A stretch of 64,000 nucleotides of DNA. Origin: Micavibrio sp. UBA1850 (lineage in GTDB: Bacteria; Pseudomonadota; Alphaproteobacteria; Micavibrionales; Micavibrionaceae). Shown one piece after another: positions 53,801-62,198 of this stretch. A model generated the notes under the pieces. That model did not search any database. It saw only the letters and a list, made by a program, of their open reading frames with translations, and had not been told where the DNA came from. Position 1 is the first letter of the stretch. The number at the start of each line of letters is the position of its first letter. The translations under genes and the position numbers were made by a program. Location: positions 1-64,000 of the forward strand of contig DDIM01000016.1 in assembly GCA_002338525.1 (NCBI GenBank), given 5' to 3'.

Positions 53801-54013
53801 ATATGGTGTTGCCCCCGGGTAGACCGTGGTCACAGTAATGAGTTTTGGATCAATGGCAGGGAATGTTTCGGTGCGCATTGTGGATACGCTGAGAATACCA
53901 CCCACCAGAAGCAACATCATAAGGATGTTGGCCGCCACATGATTGCCTGCAAACCAAGCAATCAATCCTTTTTCTGGGGACGTATTTGAGGACGTATTAT
54001 CGTGGTTACTCAT
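50855..54013 (-). CDS. RND-family efflux pump, AcrB/HAE-like
   Basis: 1052 residues from ATG 54013, which overlaps the adaptor gene by 8 bases and has AGGA about 7 bases upstream; the frame can be extended to 54091 but that would sit inside the adaptor gene. Twelve TM helices in the 1+5+1+5 pattern, large periplasmic loops, and conserved membrane acidic residues (GIVVDDAIITGESIFE; GVVVNDSVVLMDFYNQM). Inner-membrane component of a tripartite pump with the two following genes. Substrate unknown; drugs or envelope-active compounds are most likely. Confidence 0.9.
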   Translation of the reverse strand: MSNHDNTSSNTSPEKGLIAWFAGNHVAANILMMLLLVGGILSVSTMRTETFPAIDPKLITVTTVYPGATPYEIADSITNRIEEEIIGTEGVERIVSSASEGSGTVSIELTDFADADDVYTDVENAVNGLTDFPPENAERPIITKVKVTPSVMSIALHGNVPEEIIKYWAETIEDELRQRPNVALISLRGLRDYQISIDVSESSLRRYGLTLQDVGAAVERFSIDIPAGTVESDQGNIVLRVQEKRYTGEDFRSIAIRTLEDGSTLQLGDIATIVDGFEDVNLISKFNGERAAFIDISRNETEDTLTVAQSVKDYIANAQLPEGLNITIQRDDTIALKDRMNLMLRNAIIGFMLVFIVLLLFLDLKLAFWTSAAIPISFLGGMMLVNFMGYSINMVSLFALIVVLGIVVDDAIITGESIFEAQNNGDKDAVLKGVRSVIAPVTVGVTTTIAAFAPLLFSTGVLGQIIKAVPVVVIAILIVSLIEAYFILPAHLSNPKRWSKGVMARLRDGFARGLKSFTDNVILPFARFTITFRYITLSVFIGFAIITAALFTSGTVRFVFFPNVEGEEVTINVTMPEGTPFSLTQKTLLDIEREVLDVNEKNIYKDTEPFKSVSVSIGQVSSAVNNPGRAAGGVTASNIGQVKIALVPSDGRNVSSSKVESLIRSRIQDFPSIEELEIQSSLIGEEADVEIELSHSNDDKLNEAAESLKSMIREIEGTKEIADSYDYGKTEYVFSLTDEGRAANLTPADLGQQLRASFFGLEAQRFQRGRSEVIVYVRYPKDERENLNALMNSRIRLADGTEVPLNTVADINKQLGFSTIQTVNGRRIVSVTADVDYAVSTPNKVIKMIRETYLPQLQERFPGVTYSFEGESKEQQQDLASLGRSMIIALMIIYILLGSQLRSYVQPLIIMSAIPFGVVGAIWGHYLLGYDVSFLSIFGIVALTGVVVNDSVVLMDFYNQMISQGKSKQDAVILAIQRRFRPILLTTLTTSLGLLPIILETSLQAQFLIPMVVSLATGIIFATFVILILIPSLLIIFEDIKNLPRFNRSRRV

Positions 54014-55259
54014 CAATCGTTCCTGACCCATCCGTTTGAGATTGCTCACTTTGAGGCTGCTCATTATCATCTGCAAGACGCACGGCGCCACCGTCTACGG
54101 CTCCTGGGATCTTATCGGTAACCACTTGTAATGGCTTGTCTGTATCAAGCATGATAACAATATGATCGTCTGCGCTATAAACTGTCTTGCCTTCAATGCG
54201 CGTTAGCGACTTATCTGGTGTCACGCCCCAAACAACATTGTCTTTTTGCAGCGCATCAGATGGAATTTTGTAAACGTCAGGTAGCACCGCACCTTTCACA
54301 TGCACATCTACAAAAAGCCCGGGAATTATAAACTCAGGAGGCGATTCAAATCCAAAATTTACACTGGCAAAACGGGTTAAGCGGTCAAGCGCCGCGGCTC
54401 CTCTGTTCAAAGAGGCATCGTATGATCGTTCTTTTCCAAGATAGTTGGTCGTAATTTTAATCTCGGGAGCCTCGGCTTCTAATAGCCATTGAAGCTCAGA
54501 GTCTTTTAACGAAGACTGAACCTCTAATGTTTCAATGTTATAAACACTACCGTAATTTTGTGTAGAGCTTACATACTGGCCAAGCTCAAGGGAGCTAGAG
54601 ACAACCCGCCCATCAAAAGGAAGTTCAAATGTCGCACGATCCAAGTTGAGGCGTGCCGTTGCAAGGGAGGCCTTCGCAGCATTTAAATTCGCAAGCGCTT
54701 CGGCCATTTGTGGTTTACGAGCAACCAAATCGGGCACCTCTTGATCACCCCGCAATTGTTTCCAATCTTGAAGTGCGGCATCGGCTTCGGCCTGCTGTAG
54801 ATTATAAGCCGTTTGGGCCTGCGCCACTTCCGCCTTCAGGCGCTCGACATCAAGTTCAAAATCTTTCAACTCAATCGTAAAGAGAGTATCTCCTTTTTGA
54901 AAGGCACCCCCTGTATAAAAATTATCGTGAATATCGACAACGCGACCACTTACCTGCGGTACAATGCCTATTTCACCGCGCGCCTCAACAACACCTGTCG
55001 TGTCAAATTCTATGGTATAGTTTTGAGGTGTGACCTCCTGTGTGTGCACAACGAGGGTGCGGCTAGTATCAGGTCGTACTTGAGGCGCTTCTTTTTGGTT
55101 TTCTAAAAATTTTGAAAACGCAAAGGACCCTGCAATAAACACAACAACAAGGACAAGCTGGACGACACCTATAGAGACTGTTTTAAAGCGACCTTTATTA
55201 TCATCATTTTGTTCCTGATCCGTATGGTTTTGAGGTGCGGAGGGGGGCATAGGGCTCAT
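54006..55259 (-). CDS. RND efflux adaptor (HlyD/membrane-fusion protein)
   Basis: 417 residues with an N-terminal TM helix (VQLVLVVVFIAGSFAFSKFL). A lipoyl-like/barrel-sandwich domain split by a coiled-coil hairpin (VERLKAEVAQAQTAYNLQQAEADAAL ... LANLNAAKASLATARLNLD) is followed by beta-barrel and membrane-proximal domains. The acidic, Gln-rich tail is disordered. The ATG overlaps the outer-membrane gene stop as ATGA. Bridges the pump to the outer-membrane factor. Confidence 0.92.
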   Translation of the reverse strand: MSPMPPSAPQNHTDQEQNDDNKGRFKTVSIGVVQLVLVVVFIAGSFAFSKFLENQKEAPQVRPDTSRTLVVHTQEVTPQNYTIEFDTTGVVEARGEIGIVPQVSGRVVDIHDNFYTGGAFQKGDTLFTIELKDFELDVERLKAEVAQAQTAYNLQQAEADAALQDWKQLRGDQEVPDLVARKPQMAEALANLNAAKASLATARLNLDRATFELPFDGRVVSSSLELGQYVSSTQNYGSVYNIETLEVQSSLKDSELQWLLEAEAPEIKITTNYLGKERSYDASLNRGAAALDRLTRFASVNFGFESPPEFIIPGLFVDVHVKGAVLPDVYKIPSDALQKDNVVWGVTPDKSLTRIEGKTVYSADDHIVIMLDTDKPLQVVTDKIPGAVDGGAVRLADDNEQPQSEQSQTDGSGTIDE

Positions 55260-56872
55260 AGTCTTATATCCTCAATAATATCAATATATATGGGCTGTGT
55301 TGTTTGTTCTTGTTCATTAGTAAGCGGGGCGGCCTTTGGCGCTGGAGCCTCACCCTGATCGTTAGATCGCAAATTCTGTGGCTGAGACGCACAGTCTTCA
55401 GAGGCGCGAGCTGGTTTTGAAAGCCAATCACCACCAAGTGCTAAGTATAATGCCACGCGTGTAGACCATTTTGTCTGTTGTGCGACAAGCAGTGTTTGCT
55501 GTGTAAGATAGCGGTTTTGTTGAATATCTAAAAAGTTCTGTAATGTTTCAATTCCACGGATGTAACGCTCTTCCGCGCTGTCTTCGGCATTACGTAGGGC
55601 GTCTGCTGCTTCGCTTAAGTGTGTAAGCTCCTGCTTTAATTGTGCTTCTGCATAAAGCTGGCTTTCAACATCTTTCATCGCTGTTAAAACATCGTCTGCA
55701 TAAGATGCGGCAAGCTCTCGAGCCTCGGACTCTTGCATACGAATATTGGCTCTCAATCGTCCACCTTCAAACAATGATGATGTGATGCTACCCAGTATTG
55801 AACCTGCCAACTGTTGAGAACTAAAGAGATTAGAAGTTTGTGTACCTGTAAAGCCAAGATTGCCTGAAAGGTTTAGCGAGGGGTATAGATTTGCAACGGC
55901 TACATTAATGTTGGCTTGTGCTGCGCGAACGCGAAGAGCGGAGGCTTTTAAGTCTGGACGTCGATCCAAAAGCTTTGCAGGAACACACACGGCCACATCC
56001 ATAGGGGGTAAGATCATCGAGAAACGATCATCGTCAAGTGAGGTCGTGCCAGGGGTCTGCCCAAGAAGAATATCAAGGCGGTACAGCGCATCTTGCAAAA
56101 GGCGATTATATTCATTGATGTCACTGGATGCTGACTTGAAATTATTTTCCGCCAAATAGACATCTGATAATGTCGCGCCCTCAGTCCCTAAATTATAGCG
56201 ACGCTGCACAATTTCATATAACTGCTCTCTATTGTTGGCTTGCTGTTGTGCAAGGTCGAGCAAGTTCTTATAAACGGCAATTTCGACACGCAAATTAACA
56301 AGCGTTGAAATCAGGCTATGTGCCAAGGCTTCACGGTCATACTCTGCGGATTGGTATGTCGTCTTAGACGCGTTAAGCGTACTTCGCAGGCGTCCGAAAA
56401 CATCAATTTCCCAAGCGCTGGAGACGTTCGCGTCATAGTTATTAAAATATGTGCGCTGGCCACCAAAACCTGCGCCTCCTAAACCGGCACTTGCCGCGCC
56501 GGAGTTTTGAAAACTTCTCGACGCGCTGGCGTTAGCACCCAATGTGGGTAAAAAACTGCCGCGGCTCATATTGACCGCTTCACGCGCTTGTATGACACGT
56601 TCGCTACCCTCTATAAGCGATAAATTTTCATTAAGGAGTGTTTCAACCGCCTGATTGAGAAAAGGATCGTTTATGCGTGTCCACCATTGCCCCATATTGT
56701 ATGAGCCCTGATCTGAGCTCTCCACTATATTGGCGAAACGAGATGACGTGTCGGCTTTCGTTTTGAGGGGGCTGTCCAGTGATACATAACCGCAACCATT
56801 CAGGCAAAGCAACGCGGTAATAAGGCTTAGTATCCTATAAAACCCATTAAAAGATCGAATAGTCGGTGTCAT
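55256..56872 (-). CDS. Outer-membrane factor, TolC/NodT-type lipoprotein
   Basis: 538 residues from ATG 56872, chosen because it gives a lipoprotein signal peptide with Cys after ALLCLNG; the longer frame to 56977 has no such signal. The two-repeat helical-barrel pattern is clear: LNENLSLIEGSERVIQAREAV, VNLRVEIAVYKNLLDLAQQQANNREQLYEIVQRRYNLG and a second repeat with DRRPDLKASALRVRAAQANINVAVANLYPSLN. First gene of the OMF-adaptor-pump operon on the minus strand. Confidence 0.9.
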   Translation of the reverse strand: MTPTIRSFNGFYRILSLITALLCLNGCGYVSLDSPLKTKADTSSRFANIVESSDQGSYNMGQWWTRINDPFLNQAVETLLNENLSLIEGSERVIQAREAVNMSRGSFLPTLGANASASRSFQNSGAASAGLGGAGFGGQRTYFNNYDANVSSAWEIDVFGRLRSTLNASKTTYQSAEYDREALAHSLISTLVNLRVEIAVYKNLLDLAQQQANNREQLYEIVQRRYNLGTEGATLSDVYLAENNFKSASSDINEYNRLLQDALYRLDILLGQTPGTTSLDDDRFSMILPPMDVAVCVPAKLLDRRPDLKASALRVRAAQANINVAVANLYPSLNLSGNLGFTGTQTSNLFSSQQLAGSILGSITSSLFEGGRLRANIRMQESEARELAASYADDVLTAMKDVESQLYAEAQLKQELTHLSEAADALRNAEDSAEERYIRGIETLQNFLDIQQNRYLTQQTLLVAQQTKWSTRVALYLALGGDWLSKPARASEDCASQPQNLRSNDQGEAPAPKAAPLTNEQEQTTQPIYIDIIEDIRL

Positions 56873-57189
56873 GGACAATTGATTCCTAAGATTAATAAAA
56901 AAGTATGCCTTAAATATGGAGTAATGTTGTGTAAAATCAATGCGTAAATTAGCCATTGATATAGGTTGCGCACACAAATGTCACACATGGCTTTCTATAT
57001 TCGAAATAACACCAGATATGATTGCGCTTCTTCGTAAAGTAATATATGGTTCTTTTTGAGTTTGATTGTTATTTACTTTGTTTGCACTCAAGTACGCAAA
57101 TTGGATTTTCAAAGACTCGTTGTTCCTTGCTTCGGCAGGGGGAATACTAACCAACGCAGAAGACGTAAGAAAATCTAAGGAGAATACGA
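56873..57189. other. Divergent intergenic region and cold-shock mRNA leader
   Basis: About 317 bases with no gene, between the efflux operon and the cold-shock gene. It is expected to hold both promoters and the long 5' leader typical of cspA-type mRNAs. The one structure I can support is CCTTGC-TTCG-GCAGGG at 57125-57140, a hairpin with a stable TTCG tetraloop about 50 bases before the start codon. No regulator site recognised. Confidence 0.55.
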
Positions 57190-57396
57190 ATGGCGACAGG
57201 TACCGTTAAATGGTTTAACACAACAAAAGGATATGGCTTCATCACACCTGAGGATGGTGGAAAAGATGTATTCGTACATATCTCAGCTGTTCAAGAAGCC
57301 GGTCTAGGTCAACTAGACGAAGGTCAAAAAGTAACATATGACATTGTTGAAAACAAAGGTCGTGAGTCAGCTGGTAACTTGCAGCAAGCTGCATAA
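57190..57396 (+). CDS. Cold-shock protein, CspA family
   Basis: 68 residues, a single cold-shock domain. GTVKWFNTTKGYGFITPEDGG contains RNP1 (KGYGFI), and DVFVHIS is RNP2. AAGGAG precedes the ATG. Small RNA-binding chaperone. Many bacteria carry several copies, so cold induction is not certain, but a long upstream leader with a UUCG hairpin favours post-transcriptional control. Confidence 0.95.
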   Translation: MATGTVKWFNTTKGYGFITPEDGGKDVFVHISAVQEAGLGQLDEGQKVTYDIVENKGRESAGNLQQAA

Positions 57397-57426
57397 TTCA
57401 GTTTACTTTTATACTATTTTAGAAAG

Positions 57427-57457
57427 AGGCTATTCAAGCAATTGAGTGGCCTTTTTT
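57427..57457 (+). terminator. Rho-independent terminator of the cold-shock gene
   Basis: AGGCTATTC and GAGTGGCCT pair over 9 positions with two G-U pairs and an 8-base loop, then TTTTT. Confidence 0.75.
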
Positions 57458-57541
57458 ATTGCCTGAAATCTAAATTTTCTACGTCTTTTTTGACCGGCTT
57501 AATGAAGCTTGTTAAATGGGTATTTTTAATGGGTGAGGGGG

Positions 57542-58357
57542 TTATGAGCGACTAAGCTCTTGGCTGCGCTCTGATGCTTGTTTGAGGGCACGTTCGAAGA
57601 GCCCTCTCATGGCATCATCGTGCATCAAAACCTCAAGGGCTGCTTGTGTTGTGCCACCTTTACTTGTGACGCTTTTGCGGTATTCTTCAGCACTTGTTCC
57701 ATCGTTTGTTTCTAGTAGGCGCGCGCTTCCAATGATTGTCTCCCGCGCCAATTGGGCGGCTAAATCATGTGAAAGGCCAAGCGACATGCCTGCATCAGTC
57801 ATGCATTCTGCCAGATGGAAAATATAAGCAGGCCCGCTTCCTGAAACTGCCGTCACGGAGTGGAGGTCTTGCTCATCATCCAAAACATGCACGCTTCCAA
57901 CAACCGACAGCAAGTCTTGTGCGTGCTGTGTATGAGAGGAAAGGCACTTCTCATTTGTGACAAATGCCGTAACACCTGCACCAATAGAAGAGGGCAGGTT
58001 TGGCATACAACGAATAATGGGTTGTTGGTGAGGTAAAGCTGCTTGAAGACTTGATAAAGTGACGCCCGCGGCAATAGAGATGACGAGTGTATTCTCATCA
58101 AGGACAGGGCGCAGTGTTTTGGCAACATCTATAATAATTTGTGGCTTAACCGCAAGGACAACAATATCAAAATGAATATCCTTAAATCCCTCAACATTTT
58201 CAGAGTGGCTTTCAATTTTTGAAGCAATATCAGCTTTTGGCTTGCTGGGGTTTAAGATATGAAGCGTGTATGAGGAGTGCGTCATCCATTGACGCACCAT
58301 CGCGCCTCCCATATGGCCACAACCAACAACAAGTACAGTCTGAGGGCTTGAGGACAT
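57542..58357 (-). CDS. proC: Pyrroline-5-carboxylate reductase
   Basis: 271 residues from ATG 58357 (AAAGGA upstream); the frame extends three codons to a TTG. Rossmann NAD(P) motif VLVVGCGHMGGAM, VLAVKPQII, and the C-terminal AVSGSGPAYIFHLAECMTDAGMSLGLSHDLA plus TSKGGTTQAALEVL. Catalyses the last step of proline synthesis. It follows the YbjN gene by about 40 bases on the same strand. Confidence 0.95.
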   Translation of the reverse strand: MSSSPQTVLVVGCGHMGGAMVRQWMTHSSYTLHILNPSKPKADIASKIESHSENVEGFKDIHFDIVVLAVKPQIIIDVAKTLRPVLDENTLVISIAAGVTLSSLQAALPHQQPIIRCMPNLPSSIGAGVTAFVTNEKCLSSHTQHAQDLLSVVGSVHVLDDEQDLHSVTAVSGSGPAYIFHLAECMTDAGMSLGLSHDLAAQLARETIIGSARLLETNDGTSAEEYRKSVTSKGGTTQAALEVLMHDDAMRGLFERALKQASERSQELSRS

Positions 58358-58396
58358 AAGTTTCAAATCCTTTTATTAATTTGGTTTAAAACGAGT

Positions 58397-58927
58397 TTAG
58401 CAGTGGCCTGCGGCTTGCGCGAGAACCAACTCCATTGAGTCATTTGAATCCATATATGCGCTTGGGCTTTCGTTGTGAATATCAAGAACGTTGAACGCAT
58501 CGTGAAGACGTTCGCATTCTTGCAATGTCATGCGGAGTAAATCCTTAACGAGTGCGGTGCAGCTAATGTGGTCCATGCCGCGGATAAGTGTGTTATAGCG
58601 GAAACATGGGGCAATACATCCAGTTGTTTCATCAGGCGATAAATCAAAGTGACCAAGCCACATTTTTGAATTAACGTCTGCAAGCATCTTGTGCATTTCG
58701 ATTGATCGATCTTTCGTCATGCACAATTCCATCTCGCAGCAAAACTGCAAAGAATTACGTAGCTCATCCCACATGAAAAACAGCTTATACTGTCCTTTGT
58801 CGCCATCAATACCAATATAAAGTTGTTCTTCGGACAGGCGGTCAAACGCCCATTCCTGCGCACGCAACACGTCTTCTGCTGCATCGAGAGGGTTACATTG
58901 GTCTTCAATTTCTACATTATGTGACAT
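58397..58927 (-). CDS. YbjN domain-containing protein
   Basis: 176 residues from ATG 58927 (AGGA upstream, start of MSHNVEIED). The YbjN fold, with a mixed alpha/beta body: LFFMWDELRNSLQFCCEMELCM, LADVNSKMWLGHFDLSPDETTGCIAPCFRYNTLIRG. YbjN-type proteins sit between proC and ubiK in many Alphaproteobacteria; their molecular role is unsettled. Seven cysteines are unusual for this size but may be family-typical. Confidence 0.85.
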   Translation of the reverse strand: MSHNVEIEDQCNPLDAAEDVLRAQEWAFDRLSEEQLYIGIDGDKGQYKLFFMWDELRNSLQFCCEMELCMTKDRSIEMHKMLADVNSKMWLGHFDLSPDETTGCIAPCFRYNTLIRGMDHISCTALVKDLLRMTLQECERLHDAFNVLDIHNESPSAYMDSNDSMELVLAQAAGHC

Positions 58928-58989
58928 AATTATACAGTTCCTAAATTCAGTTCTCATTCATTGGTTCGTCTTAACAGGCGCCGAGGCGA

Positions 58990-59286
58990 CTAAGACGACT
59001 TTTTTGCAGAGGTTTTCTTCGCCGTCGTTTTCTTCGGCGCGCTGTCTTGAGGCTCAAGAGCGGAGATACGACCTTTAAGGGCCTCTATCTCGTCTGCTTG
59101 GGCTTTTACGAGCGCTTCCAAACGTTCAAACTCATCGCGAGGAATAAGATCCATGTTCGCGGCCATCACATCGACACGCTCGCGAATATCTTGCTGAATT
59201 GACTGCCTAACCTCATTGACAACACCAACGGCACCGCCGGCTAGTTTTGCAATATCATCAATGACTTTAGAATCAGGTTTTATCAT
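58990..59286 (-). CDS. ubiK: Accessory factor UbiK family protein
   Basis: 98 residues from ATG 59286. An amphipathic N-terminal helix (SKVIDDIAKLAGGAVGVVNEVRQSIQQDIRERV) is followed by coiled coil (RDEFERLEALVKAQADEIEALKGRISALE) and a Lys/Thr-rich tail. This is the BMFP/UbiK (YqiC) pattern; UbiK helps assemble the soluble ubiquinone biosynthesis complex. It diverges from lgt. Confidence 0.85.
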   Translation of the reverse strand: MIKPDSKVIDDIAKLAGGAVGVVNEVRQSIQQDIRERVDVMAANMDLIPRDEFERLEALVKAQADEIEALKGRISALEPQDSAPKKTTAKKTSAKKSS

Positions 59287-59498
59287 GGTTATTTCTCTAA
59301 CTTTCAAAACTGATAACACCCTTCCAGACTCTATTGCAAGTGAATCAGAGTCTTATTTTCCACGACTCTGTGGACTGAATTTTGTAAGGCAAATCAGCCT
59401 TCAAATCTTTATGAGAAAAAACAACTCTTGATCTAAAAAAACACCTTTAAACATAAAATTTTGTTCACAAAGTGTTTGTGATGCGCTACGACATTTTT

Positions 59499-60311
59499 AT
59501 GTCTTTAGCATTTCCCCAGATTGATCCTGTTGCCATCTCTGTTGGCCCTCTACAAATTCGTTGGTACGCACTAGCCTACATTGGAGGCATTTTACTCGGA
59601 TGGTGGGTTATAAGGCGCTTAGCCGCCAAATACGAGCAAAGCTTTCATATATCAAAAGAACATATCGATGATTTTGTGACGTGGGCCATCGTAGGCGTTA
59701 TTCTAGGCGGGCGCATAGGATATATGCTATTTTACAATTTTTCATTTTATGTTGAAAACCCATCCAAGATTTTACATGTGTGGGAAGGGGGCATGTCGTT
59801 TCACGGCGGGTTTGTTGGCGTCTCGCTCGCCATTGTCCTGTTTGCGTTGAAGCATAAAATACAAGTCCTACGATTGGCGGACTTGATTGCATGTGTTGCG
59901 CCAATTGGCTTGTTTTTTGGGCGGATTACAAATTTCATCAATGGTGAGTTATATGGGCGTATAACGGATAAACCTTGGGGCGTGGTCTTCCCGCATGCAG
60001 GGCCCGAGCCTCGTCACCCTAGTCAGTTGTACGAGGCGGGATTAGAAGGGCTTGTGCTGTTTTGTATTCTCATGCTTTGCATCCGAGCCTCTTTCATTCG
60101 CGCGCGCGCAGGTCTATTAACGGGTATTTTTATTCTTGGATACGCATTGTCACGAACATTTGTAGAACTTTTCCGCCAGCCGGATGCGCATATCGGTTTT
60201 GTTTTTGCAAATGTTACAATGGGGCAAATATTGTCATCGGGCATGATCGTCGGAGCTCTTATCATATTAATATATGCACTTCGTCATAAAAAAGTTGAAG
60301 AAGGTCAGTAA
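59499..60311 (+). CDS. lgt: Prolipoprotein diacylglyceryl transferase
   Basis: 270 residues from ATG 59499, where homologues begin (MSLAFPQIDPVAISVGPLQIRWY); a GTG at 59472 and ATG at 59481 are alternatives. Seven TM helices, WEGGMSFHGGFVGV with the catalytic His, and the signature GRITNFINGELYGRITDKPWGVVFPHAGPEPRHPSQLYEAGLEG. It transfers diacylglycerol to the lipobox Cys of prolipoproteins. The small lipoprotein at 21059 and the NodT-type factor at 55256 are potential substrates. Confidence 0.95.
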   Translation: MSLAFPQIDPVAISVGPLQIRWYALAYIGGILLGWWVIRRLAAKYEQSFHISKEHIDDFVTWAIVGVILGGRIGYMLFYNFSFYVENPSKILHVWEGGMSFHGGFVGVSLAIVLFALKHKIQVLRLADLIACVAPIGLFFGRITNFINGELYGRITDKPWGVVFPHAGPEPRHPSQLYEAGLEGLVLFCILMLCIRASFIRARAGLLTGIFILGYALSRTFVELFRQPDAHIGFVFANVTMGQILSSGMIVGALIILIYALRHKKVEEGQ

Positions 60312-60323
60312 TAACAATTCATT

Positions 60324-61388
60324 ATGAGTGCGCTTGAAACCATAATAAAAAATGAAATTCTTCATAACGGTCCCATGGATATTGGGCATTATATGAATTT
60401 ATGTTTAGGGCATCCTCAACACGGCTACTACATAACGCGAGACCCTTTTGGGAAAACAGGAGACTTCGTCACCGCACCAGAAGTCTCCCAAATGTTTGGT
60501 GAAATGATTGGTGCGTGGATTATTGATACATGGCAAAAATTAGGGGCACCATCGTCATTCACATTGCTTGAATGCGGGGCAGGGCGTGGAACATTAATGT
60601 CTGACATAATGCGTGTTGCAAAATCTGTATCTGATTTTACAAATGCTGTGCAAATTAAACTGTTAGAAACAAGTCCGGTTTTAATCAAAAAACAACAAGA
60701 AGCGCTTAGTGCATATTCACCAAAATGGTACGGCTCACTCTCTGAGGTAGACTTAAATGATCCGTTAATTGTAATAGGAAATGAATTTTTAGACGCGCTT
60801 CCGATACGCCAATTCCGAAAAGATAATAACCAATTAAAAGAAGTGGTTATTGGCGTTGATGAAGATGAAAAATTATCGTTAGGGCTGTCCAACCAGCCGA
60901 GTGATATTGATGCCCCTTTGAATATGAAGGAGGGCGAAATACTAGAGCTTGCACCTATTAGAAATCAATTCATGAAAACGGTTCTTGATATGCTCAAGAA
61001 GAACAGAGGCGCAGGCCTGTTTATTGATTACGGCTATAACCAAAGTTTCGGCGACACATTGCAGGCCATCAAAGATCATAAATTTATACCTGTGACAGAT
61101 CATGTCGGAGATGCAGATATCACATCTCACGTTGATTTCTTGTCATTGCGTAAATTGTGCAAGCAAGAAGGCGTGCATGAATATGGTCTCGTGAAACAGG
61201 CAGACTTTTTAAAGTCCTTAGGTATTGTAACCCGCGCCCAAATCCTAAAGCAAAAAGCAACAAGCGCGCAATCAGGCAAAATTGAAAAAGATCTTAACCG
61301 TCTTGTCGGTCTGGATGAAATGGGAAAAATATTCAAAGTCATGGCCTTTTCGTCCGAGCCTCTGCCGCTTGCAGGGTTTTCGATATGA
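60324..61388 (+). CDS. SAM-dependent methyltransferase, MidA/NDUFAF7-like
   Basis: 354 residues. The fold has GHYMNLCLGHPQHGYYITRDPFGKTGDFVTAPEVSQMFGEMIGAW at the N-terminus, LLECGAGRGTLMSDIMR as the SAM-binding loop, and IVIGNEFLDALPIRQF. Mitochondrial NDUFAF7 methylates an Arg on a complex I subunit; the bacterial role is likely similar but not shown. It follows lgt by 12 bases and its stop overlaps pgeF as ATGA. Confidence 0.88.
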   Translation: MSALETIIKNEILHNGPMDIGHYMNLCLGHPQHGYYITRDPFGKTGDFVTAPEVSQMFGEMIGAWIIDTWQKLGAPSSFTLLECGAGRGTLMSDIMRVAKSVSDFTNAVQIKLLETSPVLIKKQQEALSAYSPKWYGSLSEVDLNDPLIVIGNEFLDALPIRQFRKDNNQLKEVVIGVDEDEKLSLGLSNQPSDIDAPLNMKEGEILELAPIRNQFMKTVLDMLKKNRGAGLFIDYGYNQSFGDTLQAIKDHKFIPVTDHVGDADITSHVDFLSLRKLCKQEGVHEYGLVKQADFLKSLGIVTRAQILKQKATSAQSGKIEKDLNRLVGLDEMGKIFKVMAFSSEPLPLAGFSI

Positions 61389-62116
61389 TCAAGCATCGTT
61401 TTTTTACACGCAAGGGAGGCGTAAGTCAGGGCGGCTTCAAAAGCCTTAACCTGACGGCATTACATGGCGATGATGCGGATAATGTAGCGCGCAACAAGCA
61501 ATATGTCATATCAGAAATGGCTGAGGGGGCGCCTCTTGCGATGCTCAACCAAATTCATGGGGCAAAATGTATAGATATTGATGATACATATTTTCATCCT
61601 GCTGATGCCGATGCGTTTGTAACTGATCATAAAAAGGTAATACTTGGTATTTTAACCGCAGATTGTGCGCCGGTTTTATTTTCAGCCAAAACACATGCCG
61701 GCAAGGATATCATTGGGGCGGCTCATGCCGGTTGGCGCGGTGCGCATCTGGGGGTGTGTGAAAACACGCTCGATATGATGATCAATAAAGGGGCGGTTCT
61801 CTCAACCGTTCAAGTATTTATTGGGCCGTGTATTGCACAAAATTCATATGAGGTGGATGAGCGCTTTTACCAAACAATCACAAAAGATGATGAGGGGGCG
61901 AAAGGGTGCTTCGACGCAGCGCTAAATAAGGGACATTATCAATTTGATTTGTCAGGGTATATTGAAATGCGTCTCAAGCGCTACGGCATTTCAAACATCA
62001 ACATTGATGGTCGTGATACGTATGCAAAAAAGGATCTGTTTTTTAGCTATCGGCGCGCCACACATGAGCAAGAGGATGAGTGCGGACGGCAAATCTCAAC
62101 AATAGTGAGTCTTTAA
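61385..62116 (+). CDS. pgeF: Peptidoglycan editing factor PgeF (YfiH, multicopper-oxidase-like)
   Basis: 243 residues. The conserved metal site is intact: a His in NQIHGAKC, ADCAPVLF (Cys) and AAHAGWRGAHLG (His), and YRRATHEQ near the C-terminus. YfiH/PgeF removes L-Ser-containing faults in peptidoglycan precursors and also acts in purine nucleoside metabolism as reported for homologues. Overlapping start with the methyltransferase gene implies coupling. Confidence 0.9.
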   Translation: MIKHRFFTRKGGVSQGGFKSLNLTALHGDDADNVARNKQYVISEMAEGAPLAMLNQIHGAKCIDIDDTYFHPADADAFVTDHKKVILGILTADCAPVLFSAKTHAGKDIIGAAHAGWRGAHLGVCENTLDMMINKGAVLSTVQVFIGPCIAQNSYEVDERFYQTITKDDEGAKGCFDAALNKGHYQFDLSGYIEMRLKRYGISNINIDGRDTYAKKDLFFSYRRATHEQEDECGRQISTIVSL

Positions 62117-62198
62117 CATTGATTTTTTCTATGGAAAACGTATAGTCCGAACCATTCAAATACATATAGATTTTTTGCGGCAAAAAAGGGTTGGCACA